64,000 nucleotides of DNA from Methanobrevibacter cuticularis. Its GTDB lineage: Archaea > Methanobacteriota > Methanobacteria > Methanobacteriales > Methanobacteriaceae. Where the stretch lies: contig NZ_LWMW01000126.1 of NCBI RefSeq assembly GCF_001639285.1, forward strand, positions 16,114-80,113. Direction: 5' to 3'. Both the position numbers and the translations under genes were made by a program. Shown piece by piece: positions 18,345 to 27,763 of the stretch. How positions within the stretch are numbered: the first letter of the stretch is position 1; the number at the start of each line of letters is the position of its first letter. The notes beneath the pieces are model-generated. The model made no database searches. It was not told the DNA's origin and was given only the letters and a program-made list of their open reading frames with translations.

Positions 18345-18779
18345 TTATAAAAGGTTTAAATATAACTTGTAAGCATCAGATCCATCTTCATAATAATTTG
18401 AAATTTTTTCTCTGCATTTAAATCCTAAAGATTTATAAAAAGTTATGGCTTCTTTGTTTTGAGACTTAACTTCTAAACTTATTTTGAATATATTGAAATT
18501 TTTAAAAATGTCTATAGTAGTTTTTAAAAGCTGAGATCCGACTTTTAATCTTTTATACTTTGGATCAACAGCTAAAGAAATTATATGACCTTGATCTTCT
18601 TCAATAGCCCAAAATATAATATATCCCACTATTAAATTCTTTTGTTGAGCTACTAAAAACCCTGATCCCATATCAAAAAGTTGTTTAAGTATTTCAATTT
18701 CATATGGTTCAGAAAAAGACATTTTTTCAATTTCATGAACTCTTCTCAAATCAAAAGGCCTGAATTCTCTTATTATCAT
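18345..18779 (-). CDS. RimI/Ard1-type GNAT N-acetyltransferase
   Basis: The 144-residue single-domain GNAT protein starts MIIREFRPFDLRRVHEIEKM, typical of RimI/NAA10-like enzymes that acetylate protein N-termini. The acetyl-CoA site is visible as ISLAVDPKYKRLKVGSQLL (the R/Q-x-x-G-x-G/S-x-x-L type A motif, here with Lys-Val before the Gly), followed by SLEVKSQNKEAITFYKSLGF, the motif B region. It is probably the archaeal N-alpha-acetyltransferase; the exact substrate cannot be read from sequence. It is monocistronic between large spacers. Confidence 0.85.
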   Translation of the reverse strand: MIIREFRPFDLRRVHEIEKMSFSEPYEIEILKQLFDMGSGFLVAQQKNLIVGYIIFWAIEEDQGHIISLAVDPKYKRLKVGSQLLKTTIDIFKNFNIFKISLEVKSQNKEAITFYKSLGFKCREKISNYYEDGSDAYKLYLNLL

Positions 18780-18879
18780 CTGACTACCTAATTTTCCCCA
18801 TATCCTATTGAATTTAAATAAAAATAGATTTTTAAATTTAATATATTATGATCGAATTATTCTAAAGTAATTATTATGA

Positions 18880-19140
18880 ACTAATCATAATCTAAACTAT
18901 TAATATATACTTTAAATTAGAAATTTATAATAAAAATAATCTAAACTATTAATATATACTTTAAATTAGAAATTTATAATAAAAATAATCTAAACTATTA
19001 TTATAAATTAATTGTTATATTTAAATTATTATTATACTTTAAATTAGAAATTTATAATAAAAATAATCTAAACTATTATTATAAATTAATTGTTATATTT
19101 AAATTATTATTATACTTTAAATTAGAAATTTATAATAATT
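18880..19140. repeat. Degenerate tandem repeat array (about 60-90 bp units)
   Basis: Units start AATAATCTAAACTATTA and end ACTTTAAATTAGAAATTTAT, in two versions: a short one (two copies) and a longer one with an added AATTGTTATATTTAAATT segment (two copies). Confidence 0.7.
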
Positions 19141-19962
19141 ATAATTTTTTATGATTGCCAATAGTAATTATTTTTATTTAATAGGAGCTATTAAATTAAG
19201 GATAATATTTATAGTTTTTATTATATCATGAAAATAATTAATAATAACTGTTTAAAACATTAACCATTTAAAAGAATCGCTTATATTATAAATATTCATC
19301 GAGATTATATATTAGTAATATGTTAGTATTAAAGTTACTTTTTTAAGCAGAATTGTGATTCATGGATATTATACTACTTATAGTTACTATGTATTTAAAT
19401 ATGACATTAAAATAATGCAAAAACTAGAGATACTTAAATTATAGCAGATATTACTGAAAAATAATAAGAATAATGATTTTTCTAAAAAAAGTTTTTCTTT
19501 CCCCTAATTAAAAAAATAAGAGATATTTCAGTTTATTGTTAGTTTTAATCATTTTTAATTCCTTAGTTATTTTTTTTATTAGATGATTAATATTTTAATC
19601 ATGTTTAAAATCATATATGATTTTAAAAAAAGTTTCAATCACTTGTATTTTTATAAAATAAGCTATTTTTAAGTATCATATACCAAAATAAGATATTAAT
19701 CTTAGAGCTTTGAATAGAGGTGTTTCAATTCCTTTTGTGTATCTTTTATTTCTTAAAACAAGGTCTAAACAAAGGTTTTTTAAAGAATTAAATAGTAATC
19801 TTTATATAGTATGCTCATTAATAGAAAATTGAAGTTAATTACATAGTAAAATTAATAATTAAAAATATAATATATTCAACAATTGGAAATTTGATATTTT
19901 AAATTTTTAATTGCTGTGTAATAAACGGATTGAGAGGCGGTTTTTAATAAACCATAAAATAG

Positions 19963-19990
19963 CATCTAGATTTCTAGATGTTATTTTTTA
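19963..19990 (+). terminator. Perfect eight-base hairpin with T-tract, possible end of a small RNA
   Basis: CATCTAGA and TCTAGATG (19963-19980) form a perfect stem followed by TTATTTTTTAATTTT. Just upstream is a GC-richer stretch (AAACGGATTGAGAGGCGG) and a small stem GGTTTTTAATAAACC. No coding gene ends here on the plus strand, so it could terminate an unannotated small RNA. The minus-strand gene at 20099-21043 ends about 110 bases away, so the stem could also serve that gene. Confidence 0.35.
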
Positions 19991-20098
19991 ATTTTATTTA
20001 ACTTATACAATATTTATTGGTGCAGGAAGGAATGGGTCATTAAAATAACCCAATTATTCAATAATTAATATTGAATTAGTGTGCCATATAAAAAAATA

Positions 20099-21043
20099 TT
20101 ATCCAATCAATGAATTTAACTTATTTTTCAAACTTTCTAAATCTTGTACAACAGTTTCATCTTTTAAATTATCTATTTTAGGCCTATCAATAATGATAAT
20201 AGCTATTTTTAGATCATTTGCAGCTTCTAGTTTAGCTGGAACACCACCAACATTTCCACTTTCTTTGGTGATAATAACTTCTGCTTTAAGTTCTTTCATT
20301 AGAGATTTATTAAATTCTTTTGAAAATATTCCTTGCATAGCTATTATATGTTCACCAAATATTCCCAATTCATTACATTTTAAAATAGATGACTCAACTG
20401 GAAGCACTCTAACATATAAATTATCAATATTCACTGATTTTAAAACATCCCTGATTGTGTTTACTCCTGCTAAATGAAGGATATTGCCATTTTTCCATTT
20501 CTTAGCTATTAACTTTCCTGCTTCTTCAAAAGAATCAACATGATAAATAGTACCATTGTTTCTATATTCCAAACTCGGTCTTTCAAAGCGGATATAAGGA
20601 ATATTACTTAATTTTGAAGCTTCAATAGCTGTTTTTGTAACATTACTAGCATAAGGATGAGTAGCATCAATAAATACATCGAAATTATTGTTATTATTAT
20701 TATTAGAATTATTATTACTATTATTATTATGGCCATTATCACTCTTATTAGGATTATTGTCCAGAATATCCAAAATTTCTTCTTTTAATAATGGTTTATC
20801 TATTACTTCATCTGCACCAGCATCTTTAGCTATTTTTCCACCATAATCAGTGGTTGTAGTAGCTAAAATATATGGCGAATTCTCTGATGAATTTTCTGAT
20901 GAGTTCTCTAATGAATTTTCTGATGAGTTCTCTGGTGAATTTTCATTATCAAATCCTTCCTTTAAAAGTTTGATTATGTTAATGGAATCCTTAGTTCCAC
21001 CCATTAAAAATATTCTTGATCTATTTTTAGATTTTTCATCCAT
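20099..21043 (-). CDS. cbiJ: Cobalt-precorrin-6A reductase (CbiJ/CobK) with low-complexity inserts
   Basis: The enzyme performs NAD(P)H-dependent reduction of (cobalt-)precorrin-6A in B12 corrin-ring synthesis, which a methanogen needs for its corrinoid methyltransferase. Family motifs are RIFLMGGTKDSINI at the N-terminus, FIDATHPYASNVTKTAIEAS, YIRFERPS, LHLAGVNTI, RVLPVESS, ITKESGNVGGVPAKLEAA and IIIIDRP. At 314 residues it is longer than the usual 250 or so because of two inserts: a (S)SENS-type repeat at about residues 33-56 and an Asn-rich tract at about 98-120. Both are encoded by simple-sequence DNA. The conserved motifs are intact, so the enzyme is probably functional. Confidence 0.88.
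   Translation of the reverse strand: MDEKSKNRSRIFLMGGTKDSINIIKLLKEGFDNENSPENSSENSLENSSENSSENSPYILATTTTDYGGKIAKDAGADEVIDKPLLKEEILDILDNNPNKSDNGHNNNSNNNSNNNNNNNFDVFIDATHPYASNVTKTAIEASKLSNIPYIRFERPSLEYRNNGTIYHVDSFEEAGKLIAKKWKNGNILHLAGVNTIRDVLKSVNIDNLYVRVLPVESSILKCNELGIFGEHIIAMQGIFSKEFNKSLMKELKAEVIITKESGNVGGVPAKLEAANDLKIAIIIIDRPKIDNLKDETVVQDLESLKNKLNSLIG
20871..20943. repeat. In-frame 15/30-bp coding repeat inside cbiJ
   Basis: GAATTCTCTGATGA-type units repeat about five times. On the minus strand they encode Glu-Asn-Ser-rich pentapeptides. A second triplet tract (ATTATTATT type) lies near 20686-20735 in the same gene. Confidence 0.75.
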
Positions 21044-21089
21044 AAATCCACCATTTTGTTAGTTTATTCAAAAAATTCACTATCTTTCC

Positions 21090-23834
21090 CTATTTAATCA
21101 AAATTCTATCTAAAATTCTTTCAGAAACTAAAATAGTTCCAGATACGATTAAAATCAAAATCCAATGAAACCATTCCAGACCAGTAGTTCTAAATATTCC
21201 TTGTAAATATGGAAGGTAAATAACCAAGAGTTGCAATAAGAATGAAGCAGCAATAGCCACCCAAAAGAAGTTATTTTTATCTTTAGAGTTAGCCCTATTA
21301 TTTATTGCATTGAATATCTGAAACATAACAAACACTGTGAAAGCTACAGTCATAGCTATTGTACTACCATTAGCTAATTCTTTATTAACATTTAATTCAT
21401 AGAAATAAAGCAATAAAGTTCCAACTGCCATCACAACTCCTGCAACAAATATCCTAATCAAGGTAATTTTAGTTAAAATATTTCCTTTTTCAGGATTTCT
21501 TCCCATTATATCTTTTTCTGCCCCTTCCATACCTAAAGATTGAGCAGGCGGACCATCCATAATAATATTTATCCAAAGAATTTGTATTGGATTAAATGGA
21601 ATTGGTAAACTTAAAATAGAGGCTGCAACTATTGTTAAAATAGCTCCAACATTGGTAGAAACTTGGAATTTGACAAATCTTTTTATATTGTCAAAAATTT
21701 TCCTTCCTTCTTCAATTGCACCTATTATTGTAGCGAAATTGTCATCTTGTATAACCATATCTGCAGATTCCTTAGAAACATCTGTTCCACTACCCATAGC
21801 TACACCAATTGAAGCTTTTTTAAGGGCAGGGGCATCGTTTACTCCATCACCTGTCATTGAAACAACATTATCATGATTTTGAAGAGCTTCAACTATTCTA
21901 ACTTTTTGTTCTGGATAAACCCTCGCATAAACCTGAACATCTTCTACAATAGCTGAAAATTCTTCATCACTTAATTCTTCAAGTTCACTACCAATTAATA
22001 CTTTTCCTTGATCTAATATTCCAATTTTTCTTCCAATAGCTGCAGCAGTAGATTTATGATCGCCTGTTATCATTACCACATTTATTCCTGCAGTTTTACA
22101 AGATGAAACAGCTTCTTTTGCTTCTTCCCTTGGAGGATCCATCATTCCCACAAGTCCAACAAATATTAAATCCTTTTCTACATTTTGAGGATCTTCTATA
22201 CTAGAATCCCTCTCCATTTTTTTGTATGCTAGAGCAAGTACTCTGAGTGCAGAATTTGTCATTTCATGAATATTTTTACTTATGGTTTCCTTGATTTCAT
22301 CATTTATAATTTCAATAGTTCCATCATTATCAATGTATTTACACAAGCCTAGCATGATTTCAGGAGCACCTTTACTAAAAACATATAGATTTTGACTAGT
22401 AGAGCTACTACTAGTACTGCTAATAGTACTATGTGTAGTATCATTACCATTATTTGTTACTTCATTGGTATTTGAAAATATATTACTATCATCTTTTAAT
22501 TCATGGATAGTAGTCATTCTTTTCCTAACACTATCCAATGGGATTTCTTTAATCCTAGGATAAATTTTTTCAAGTTTTAATTTAGTATAATCATTATCTT
22601 GACCATATAACATCACCGCAACATCAGTTGGATCACCAACAGCCTTATTGTCTTTTATGCTTGAATTATTACACAATGCAGAAATTTCTAAAGCTTTATC
22701 CTTATTATTAATTCTTGCATCCACAACACTCATCTTATTTAAAGTTAAAGTGCCTGTTTTATCAGTACACACTACAGTACAAGAACCTAATGTTTCAACA
22801 GCTAATAACTTCCTGACAATTGCATTAGATTTAGCCATTTTTTGCATACCTAAAGCTAAAGTAAGAGTAAGAATAGCTGGTAGACCTTCTGGAACAGCAG
22901 CCACTGCCAATGAAACTGCAGTCATGAATGTTTCAACTAATGGATGTCCTTTAAATAATTGAAGACCAAATACAAAAATACAAACCACAACAGCTATAAG
23001 TCCCAACGTCTTACTCAAAGAACTTATTTTCTCTTGTAAAGGAGTGTCTACATCTTTTTCTTGAATCATTTCAGCTATTTTGCCTATAGAAGTTTCCATA
23101 CCAATAGCTATTACAACACCCATACCTCGTCCAGAAATCACATTAGAATCCATATATCCAATCTTTTTTCTGATATTTTCATCATGAGAATCTTTATCAA
23201 AATTCTCAAAATATTCATCAGTGTCATTCTTATTAGAATTATTAGAATTAGAATCACTAGAATTATTAGAATTACGATTAGAATTATTAGAATTAGAATT
23301 AATATGACTACTATTAACCCCACATTCTTTAGTTACAGGTTTAGATTCGCCAGTTAAAGAAGATTCATCAATTCTAAGGTCTGCAGTTTCAATCAAAAGA
23401 ATATCTGCGGGAATCTTATCTCCTTCTTCTATTACAACAATGTCCCCAATAGTAAGATCAGTTCCAGAAATTTTTTCAAATTCACCATCCCTTTTAACCA
23501 CAGCATTTGTTGAAACCAAACTTTTCAATTTTTCCATAGCCTTCTCAGCACGATATTCCTGAATAAATCCAATTGTAGCATTTAAAATAACTACAATTAA
23601 TATTACTACTGCATCAATCACATCTCCAACAAAGTATGCAGCTATTGCAGCTACCAGAAGAAGCAAAATTAGTACATCAAAAAATTGCATGATAAATAAT
23701 TTAATTGGATGATCTTTCTTCTCTTCCCTAAGTTCATTCTTTCCATATTTACTTAATTTCGATTTAGCTTCCTCATGAGACAAACCTGACTCACTAGTTC
23801 CGTATCTTTGAAAAATTTTGTCCTTATTACTCAT
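21090..23834 (-). CDS. P-type Ca2+-transporting ATPase (SERCA/PMCA type)
   Basis: The 914-residue ion pump has an N-terminal cation-ATPase domain (YGTSESGLSHEEAKSKLSKY), actuator motif DESSLTGESKPV, TM4 motif VPEGLPAILTLTLAL (PEGLP, typical of Ca2+ pumps), phosphorylation site CTDKTGTLTLNK, and hinge MTGDGVNDAPALKKA. The C-terminal six-helix bundle contains NPIQILWINIIMDGPPAQSL. It probably exports Ca2+, although PEGLP is shared with some related pumps. Two low-complexity inserts, Asn/Ser-rich at about residues 173-205 and Ser/Thr-rich at about 455-482, fall in the actuator and nucleotide-binding domains without disrupting motifs. It ends 47 bases before cbiJ begins on the same strand. Confidence 0.92.
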   Translation of the reverse strand: MSNKDKIFQRYGTSESGLSHEEAKSKLSKYGKNELREEKKDHPIKLFIMQFFDVLILLLLVAAIAAYFVGDVIDAVVILIVVILNATIGFIQEYRAEKAMEKLKSLVSTNAVVKRDGEFEKISGTDLTIGDIVVIEEGDKIPADILLIETADLRIDESSLTGESKPVTKECGVNSSHINSNSNNSNRNSNNSSDSNSNNSNKNDTDEYFENFDKDSHDENIRKKIGYMDSNVISGRGMGVVIAIGMETSIGKIAEMIQEKDVDTPLQEKISSLSKTLGLIAVVVCIFVFGLQLFKGHPLVETFMTAVSLAVAAVPEGLPAILTLTLALGMQKMAKSNAIVRKLLAVETLGSCTVVCTDKTGTLTLNKMSVVDARINNKDKALEISALCNNSSIKDNKAVGDPTDVAVMLYGQDNDYTKLKLEKIYPRIKEIPLDSVRKRMTTIHELKDDSNIFSNTNEVTNNGNDTTHSTISSTSSSSTSQNLYVFSKGAPEIMLGLCKYIDNDGTIEIINDEIKETISKNIHEMTNSALRVLALAYKKMERDSSIEDPQNVEKDLIFVGLVGMMDPPREEAKEAVSSCKTAGINVVMITGDHKSTAAAIGRKIGILDQGKVLIGSELEELSDEEFSAIVEDVQVYARVYPEQKVRIVEALQNHDNVVSMTGDGVNDAPALKKASIGVAMGSGTDVSKESADMVIQDDNFATIIGAIEEGRKIFDNIKRFVKFQVSTNVGAILTIVAASILSLPIPFNPIQILWINIIMDGPPAQSLGMEGAEKDIMGRNPEKGNILTKITLIRIFVAGVVMAVGTLLLYFYELNVNKELANGSTIAMTVAFTVFVMFQIFNAINNRANSKDKNNFFWVAIAASFLLQLLVIYLPYLQGIFRTTGLEWFHWILILIVSGTILVSERILDRILIK
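23215..23310. repeat. In-frame AGAATTATT-type microsatellite in the P-type ATPase gene
   Basis: TTAGAATTATTAGAATTAGA-type repeats encode a Ser/Asn tract on the minus strand. A second simple-sequence insert (GTAGTACTAC type) lies near 22390-22460 in the same gene. Confidence 0.75.
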
Positions 23835-24442
23835 TAAATCCCCTAGTTAGATTAGGATAAACCATTATATTGCTTTATTAAAAATTAATTTAAATGATTT
23901 GATAATTTTAATTAATTTCAATTATTCTCTGAATAATTAATTTATTAAGCTATTTTATTAATTTAAATTAATATTAACTTACATAATAACTTCATGAAAA
24001 CATTTAGTGAGACTGTTTAATGAATTAAATTATAATCGTTAACTTAATTTGAAAATAAAAATAATAAAATATGATAACAAACTAGTAATGAATATATTAT
24101 TTTCATAGTTATTAAATTTTTATAAATTTTAAAGTCCAAATATTAATTATATTTAATACTTTTAATTAAACCCCCAAAATATCAAAAACATTCAATACTT
24201 TTAATTAAACCCCCAAAATATCAAAAACATTCAATATGTTAGAATAGATAAAAAATATCTTATTAAAAATAGAGAATGCCTTATTTGAGATTTTAAAAGC
24301 ATGCCATATAAACTTATAGTATCAGTTTTATGATTAAATAGAAAAAGAGCTATAGTCTTTAAATTAGCTTAAATCAAAAACAGAGAAAAAGAATTATCTA
24401 AAAAACTTAAAAATAATTAAAAATTCAAATTATAGTTTATAA
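23835..24442. other. AT-rich spacer with a 39-bp tandem duplication
   Basis: A 39-bp unit (starting AATACTTTTAATTAAACCCC) is present twice, at 24155-24193 and 24194-24232. No gene seen. Confidence 0.7.
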
Positions 24443-24865
24443 TTAAGGAGAATATTCATAGAAAACAGCTTTTTTATAATTAACTAGACTCATTTCTTTA
24501 TTGATGTTTATATCCTCATTAAACAAAGGTTTTATTATTAAAATACTTCCTGTTTTATCAATGATTTTGCCTAAGTAAGGTTGAAGTTCTGAAGGAGGGC
24601 GTATTGAATAGATCACTTTAGCATCTTTATATAGATTAAGTTTTGGATTAGTTATATCATCATATACAACCGTATCATTTGCAGGAGCTATGTCCGTCAT
24701 TATAAAATTAAGGTTATTATAAAGATTATTATATTCATTTAAATAATTTGAAACATCAAATAATTTCCCAACACCTATTTCAACTACTTTTTGAGAAGTA
24801 TCTGATTTTCCCTCTAATAACTTGATTATATATTCTCCTAAATCAGCCCACATAATTTTACTCAC
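24443..24865 (-). CDS. UPF0146 family protein
   Basis: This 140-residue protein has the UPF0146 pattern of archaeal Rossmann-like proteins: KVVEIGVGKLFDVSNYL (glycine loop like that of SAM-dependent methyltransferases), FIMTDIAP after strand two, VVYDDITNP, and IYSIRPPSELQPYLGKI. Function is unknown; a nucleotide or SAM-binding fold is inferred from the glycine loop. No catalytic set is recognisable. It is monocistronic. Confidence 0.8.
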   Translation of the reverse strand: MSKIMWADLGEYIIKLLEGKSDTSQKVVEIGVGKLFDVSNYLNEYNNLYNNLNFIMTDIAPANDTVVYDDITNPKLNLYKDAKVIYSIRPPSELQPYLGKIIDKTGSILIIKPLFNEDININKEMSLVNYKKAVFYEYSP

Positions 24866-25507
24866 TTAGATACATTCAATAGTTAAAATTATAACTTAAC
24901 TTAATTTTATAATAATTTAATTTTATAGTTGACTTAATTTTATAACAACTTAACATTATAGTTAAATTAATTTTATAATAATTTAATAGTTGAATTAATT
25001 TTATAATAATTTAATTTAATAGTTGAATTAATTTTATACTAAATTAATTTGATATTATAGATTAAGATTTATTTGAAATTTAATTATTTCGATATAATAA
25101 GTGATTACATTGATATAGTACTTTAATATTTTATTTTTAAGGAAAATATTTCTAAAATAATTCTATATAAACTTAATATCAAATTCAATAGTGATAAAAA
25201 TATCATTACAATTCTTTTTATTAATAAATAAGAAATCTCATCTTATTTCTAATAAAAAATTAATTATAATAATCATTTCGTGAAATAATAATTATCATGT
25301 AAATTTATTTCTAATAAGATTAATTAGTTTAATATTATTATTCATATGATAAAAAGAAAATAATTTTAAAACATCATGTTTTTAGTAGATATGACTAAAA
25401 TCGAATCAGATAATAATAGCTTATTTTCTAATAAAGTGTTAATACTTATTAAAGAAAATGATTGGCAAATTTATGAAATGGATGAAAACAATTGAAAATT
25501 AAAAATA
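24866..25507. other. AT-rich spacer with degenerate repeats
   Basis: From about 24881 to 25045 a unit like AGTTGAATTAATTTTATAAT recurs about five times with variation. The remainder holds no recognisable gene. Confidence 0.6.
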
Positions 25508-25592
25508 CGCCAAGACTGGGATTTGAACCCAGGCGGAGAAAATCTCCACAGGATCTCAAGTCCTGCGCCTTACCTGGCTAGGCTATCTTGGC
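25508..25592 (-). tRNA. tRNA-Ser (UGA)
   Basis: The reverse complement folds as a class II tRNA: acceptor GCCAAGA paired with TCTTGGC, discriminator G, anticodon stem CAGGA/TCCTG with loop CTTGAGA (anticodon TGA), a long variable arm (GGAG-ATTTT-CTCC) and T-arm CTGGG-TTCAAAT-CCCAG. It lies just downstream of rpsJ on the same strand as the ribosomal operon. CCA is not encoded. Confidence 0.95.
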
Positions 25593-25601
25593 AAGTAGGA
25601 A

Positions 25602-25633
25602 TAGTATTATATAATACTAAAACATTATAAACA
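25602..25633 (-). promoter_or_regulatory. Candidate tRNA-Ser promoter and 18-bp palindrome
   Basis: A TATA-like TTTATAAT element (reverse strand, about 25625-25633) lies about 37 bases upstream of the mature tRNA 5' end. Between it and the gene is the perfect 18-bp palindrome TAGTATTATATAATACTA (25602-25619). Confidence 0.35.
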
Positions 25634-25780
25634 ATTTAAAGTTATAAAATTAATTCCTTGTATAAAAAAGTTAGAAATTGTAAAAATTGTAATAAATTTA
25701 AAAAAAGTAGCTAATTAAATAAAATAGCTCTTCCTAAGAATAGCTATATAATATTAGCTATTTATTAAATAATAGCTAAC

Positions 25781-26089
25781 TTAGCTTTTAAGTTCAATTT
25801 CAATACTTACATTATCTGGAACATTAACCTTCATAACTTGTCTCATTGCTCTTTCATCTGCTCCTATTCCAACTAATCTTTTGTGAATTCTGAGTTCCCA
25901 TTTTTCCCAAGTAGCTTTTCCTTCACCATCTGGTGATTTTCTTGTAGGAACCACTAATTTTTTAGTTGGTAATGGAATTGGACCCGAAAGATCTACGCCA
26001 GTTCTTTCAGCTATTTTTCTAAGCTGATCACAGACAAAGTTAAGTTTCTCTGGGTCAGTTCCTGTAAGTTTGATTCTTGCTTGATGCAT
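25781..26089 (-). CDS. rpsJ: Small ribosomal subunit protein uS10
   Basis: The protein begins [20 protein letters not shown] and contains [24 protein letters not shown] and a [13 protein letters not shown] segment, as in archaeal S10. An earlier in-frame ATG (26095) abuts the GGAGG ribosome-binding site, whereas the ATG at 26089 is six bases away and gives the conserved N-terminus. The 102-residue length is normal. It is the last protein gene of the cluster, after EF-1A. Confidence 0.96.
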   Translation of the reverse strand: MHQARIKLTGTDPEKLNFVCDQLRKIAERTGVDLSGPIPLPTKKLVVPTRKSPDGEGKATWEKWELRIHKRLVGIGADERAMRQVMKVNVPDNVSIEIELKS

Positions 26090-26187
26090 TTTCATCCTCC
26101 AAAAAATAAAAAAAATATAAGTTAATTTAAACCTATAAAAAGAATAAGATAGCTATTTAATATTTTAATAGCTAATTATTATCCTAT

Positions 26188-27429
26188 TTATTTAGCAGGA
26201 GTAATACCTATACACATACCCGCAGCAACAGTTTGACCCATGTCCCTAATAGCAAATCTACCCATATGAGGGATATCTTTAATATTTTCGATTACCATAG
26301 GTTTTGTTGGTTTAACTTTTACAATAGCTGCATTACCAGTTTTGAGGAAATCAGGATTTTCTTCTTCAACTTGACCAGTAGCAGGATTTAACTTTTTAGT
26401 TAATTCTAAGAAAGTACATGCAACTTGAGAAGTGTGGCAATGGAATACTGGAGTGTATCCAACAGTTATAACACCAGGGTGTTGTAAAACAACAATTTGA
26501 GCATCAAATTCTTTAGCTACAGTAGGTGCGTTGTCAGTATGTCCTGCAACATCCCCTCTTCTGATATCATTTTTACCTACACCTCTAACATTGAATCCAA
26601 CATTATCTCCAGGTTCAGCTTCATCAAACATTTCATGATGCATTTCTATAGATTTAACTTCTCCAGAAGATCCAGCTGGTTCAAATATAACATTTTCCCC
26701 TTTTTTCATTAGTCCAGTTTCTACTCGTCCAACAGGAACAGTTCCTACACCAGTGATAGAATAAACATCTTGAACAGGTACTCTTAAAGGTAATTTAGTT
26801 GGTTTTTCAGGAGCTTTAAAATCTTGTAAAGCAGGGATTAATGCTTTTCCTTTATACCATGGAGTGTTAGAACTATTTTCTTTAATGTTATCTCCTTCAA
26901 ATGCTGAAAGTGGGATGAAAGGAACTTCAGAAGGATTATAACCAACAGATTTAATGAGACCAGATACTTCATCTTTTAATTCATTGAATTTGTCTTCAGA
27001 GTAGTCAACTAAATCCATTTTGTTAATAGCTATAATAATTTGATTGATACCTAGAGTTCTAGATAAAAAGATATGTTCTTTAGTTTGTGGCATTACGCCA
27101 TCATCTGCAGCTACTACAAGTACTGCTGCATCTGCTTGTGATGCTCCAGTAATCATGTTTTTAACAAAATCTCTGTGCCCTGGACAGTCCACAATTGTAA
27201 ATTCATATTTTGGAGTTTCGAATTTTGCATGAGCTAAATCAATTGTAACTCCTCTTTCTCTTTCTTCTCCAAGTTTATCCATGATGAATCTAAATTTGTT
27301 TTCACCTTCATCTAATTGCTGTTCAGCAATAGCCCCTGATTGTAACAAAACGTGTCCAACAAGAGTGGATTTTCCATGATCAACGTGTCCAATAAACGCT
27401 AAATTTATATGTTCTTTTGCTTTTGCCAT
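26188..27429 (-). CDS. tuf: Translation elongation factor EF-1 alpha
   Basis: The 413-residue GTPase delivers aminoacyl-tRNA to the ribosome. G-motifs are [10 protein letters not shown] (P-loop), DCPGHRDF (G3), NKMD (G4) and SAFEGDN near G5. Domain II ([20 protein letters not shown]) and domain III ([17 protein letters not shown]) are complete. The N-terminus [15 protein letters not shown] fits archaeal EF-1A. It lies between fusA and rpsJ in the canonical archaeal str order. Confidence 0.97.
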   Translation of the reverse strand: MAKAKEHINLAFIGHVDHGKSTLVGHVLLQSGAIAEQQLDEGENKFRFIMDKLGEERERGVTIDLAHAKFETPKYEFTIVDCPGHRDFVKNMITGASQADAAVLVVAADDGVMPQTKEHIFLSRTLGINQIIIAINKMDLVDYSEDKFNELKDEVSGLIKSVGYNPSEVPFIPLSAFEGDNIKENSSNTPWYKGKALIPALQDFKAPEKPTKLPLRVPVQDVYSITGVGTVPVGRVETGLMKKGENVIFEPAGSSGEVKSIEMHHEMFDEAEPGDNVGFNVRGVGKNDIRRGDVAGHTDNAPTVAKEFDAQIVVLQHPGVITVGYTPVFHCHTSQVACTFLELTKKLNPATGQVEEENPDFLKTGNAAIVKVKPTKPMVIENIKDIPHMGRFAIRDMGQTVAAGMCIGITPAK

Positions 27430-27763
27430 TGTAAAAACCTCTATTTTTAAAATAATAAATCATTATTTTTAAATTCAGTTAAATTATATCGTTTAACTTT
27501 ATTAAATTTGAACTTAACCATATAAATATATAATGATTTTTAATTTGATTTTTTAACTTTTAAATTTTTTATTTAATATTATACAAGAGTTATCTTATCT
27601 AAATAAATTAATCTGAATTTCTCTATTTTATTGATAATCTTTAATATTAGTGTAATTATTGATAATCTTTAATATTAATACAAGATTTATTTATCTAAAT
27701 AATTTAAATCTAATTTCTCTATTTATTAATATATTTTAATATGAAAAATGGAAAGAAAATTTA
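27430..27763. other. Spacer between tuf and fusA with short direct repeats
   Basis: ATTGATAATCTTTAATATTA occurs at 27630 and 27658, within larger similar segments (ATTTCTCTATTT and neighbours). It is unusually long for the interior of this gene cluster, so tuf may have its own promoter. Confidence 0.5.

Larger units (their letters stand above)
18780..20098. other. 1.3-kb AT-rich intergenic region
   Basis: It contains a degenerate tandem array (18880-19140), a GC-enriched patch with a terminator-like hairpin near 19.93-19.99 kb, and an orphan frame of 46 residues without a start codon at 19692-19832. No convincing gene was found. Confidence 0.6.

Noticed and set aside
19692..19832. Orphan 46-residue frame (LRALNRGVSIPFVYLLFLKT region) as a gene or transposase remnant
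   Set aside because: It follows a stop codon, has no start codon or ribosome-binding site, and matches no family I recognise. It may be a decayed gene but cannot be supported.
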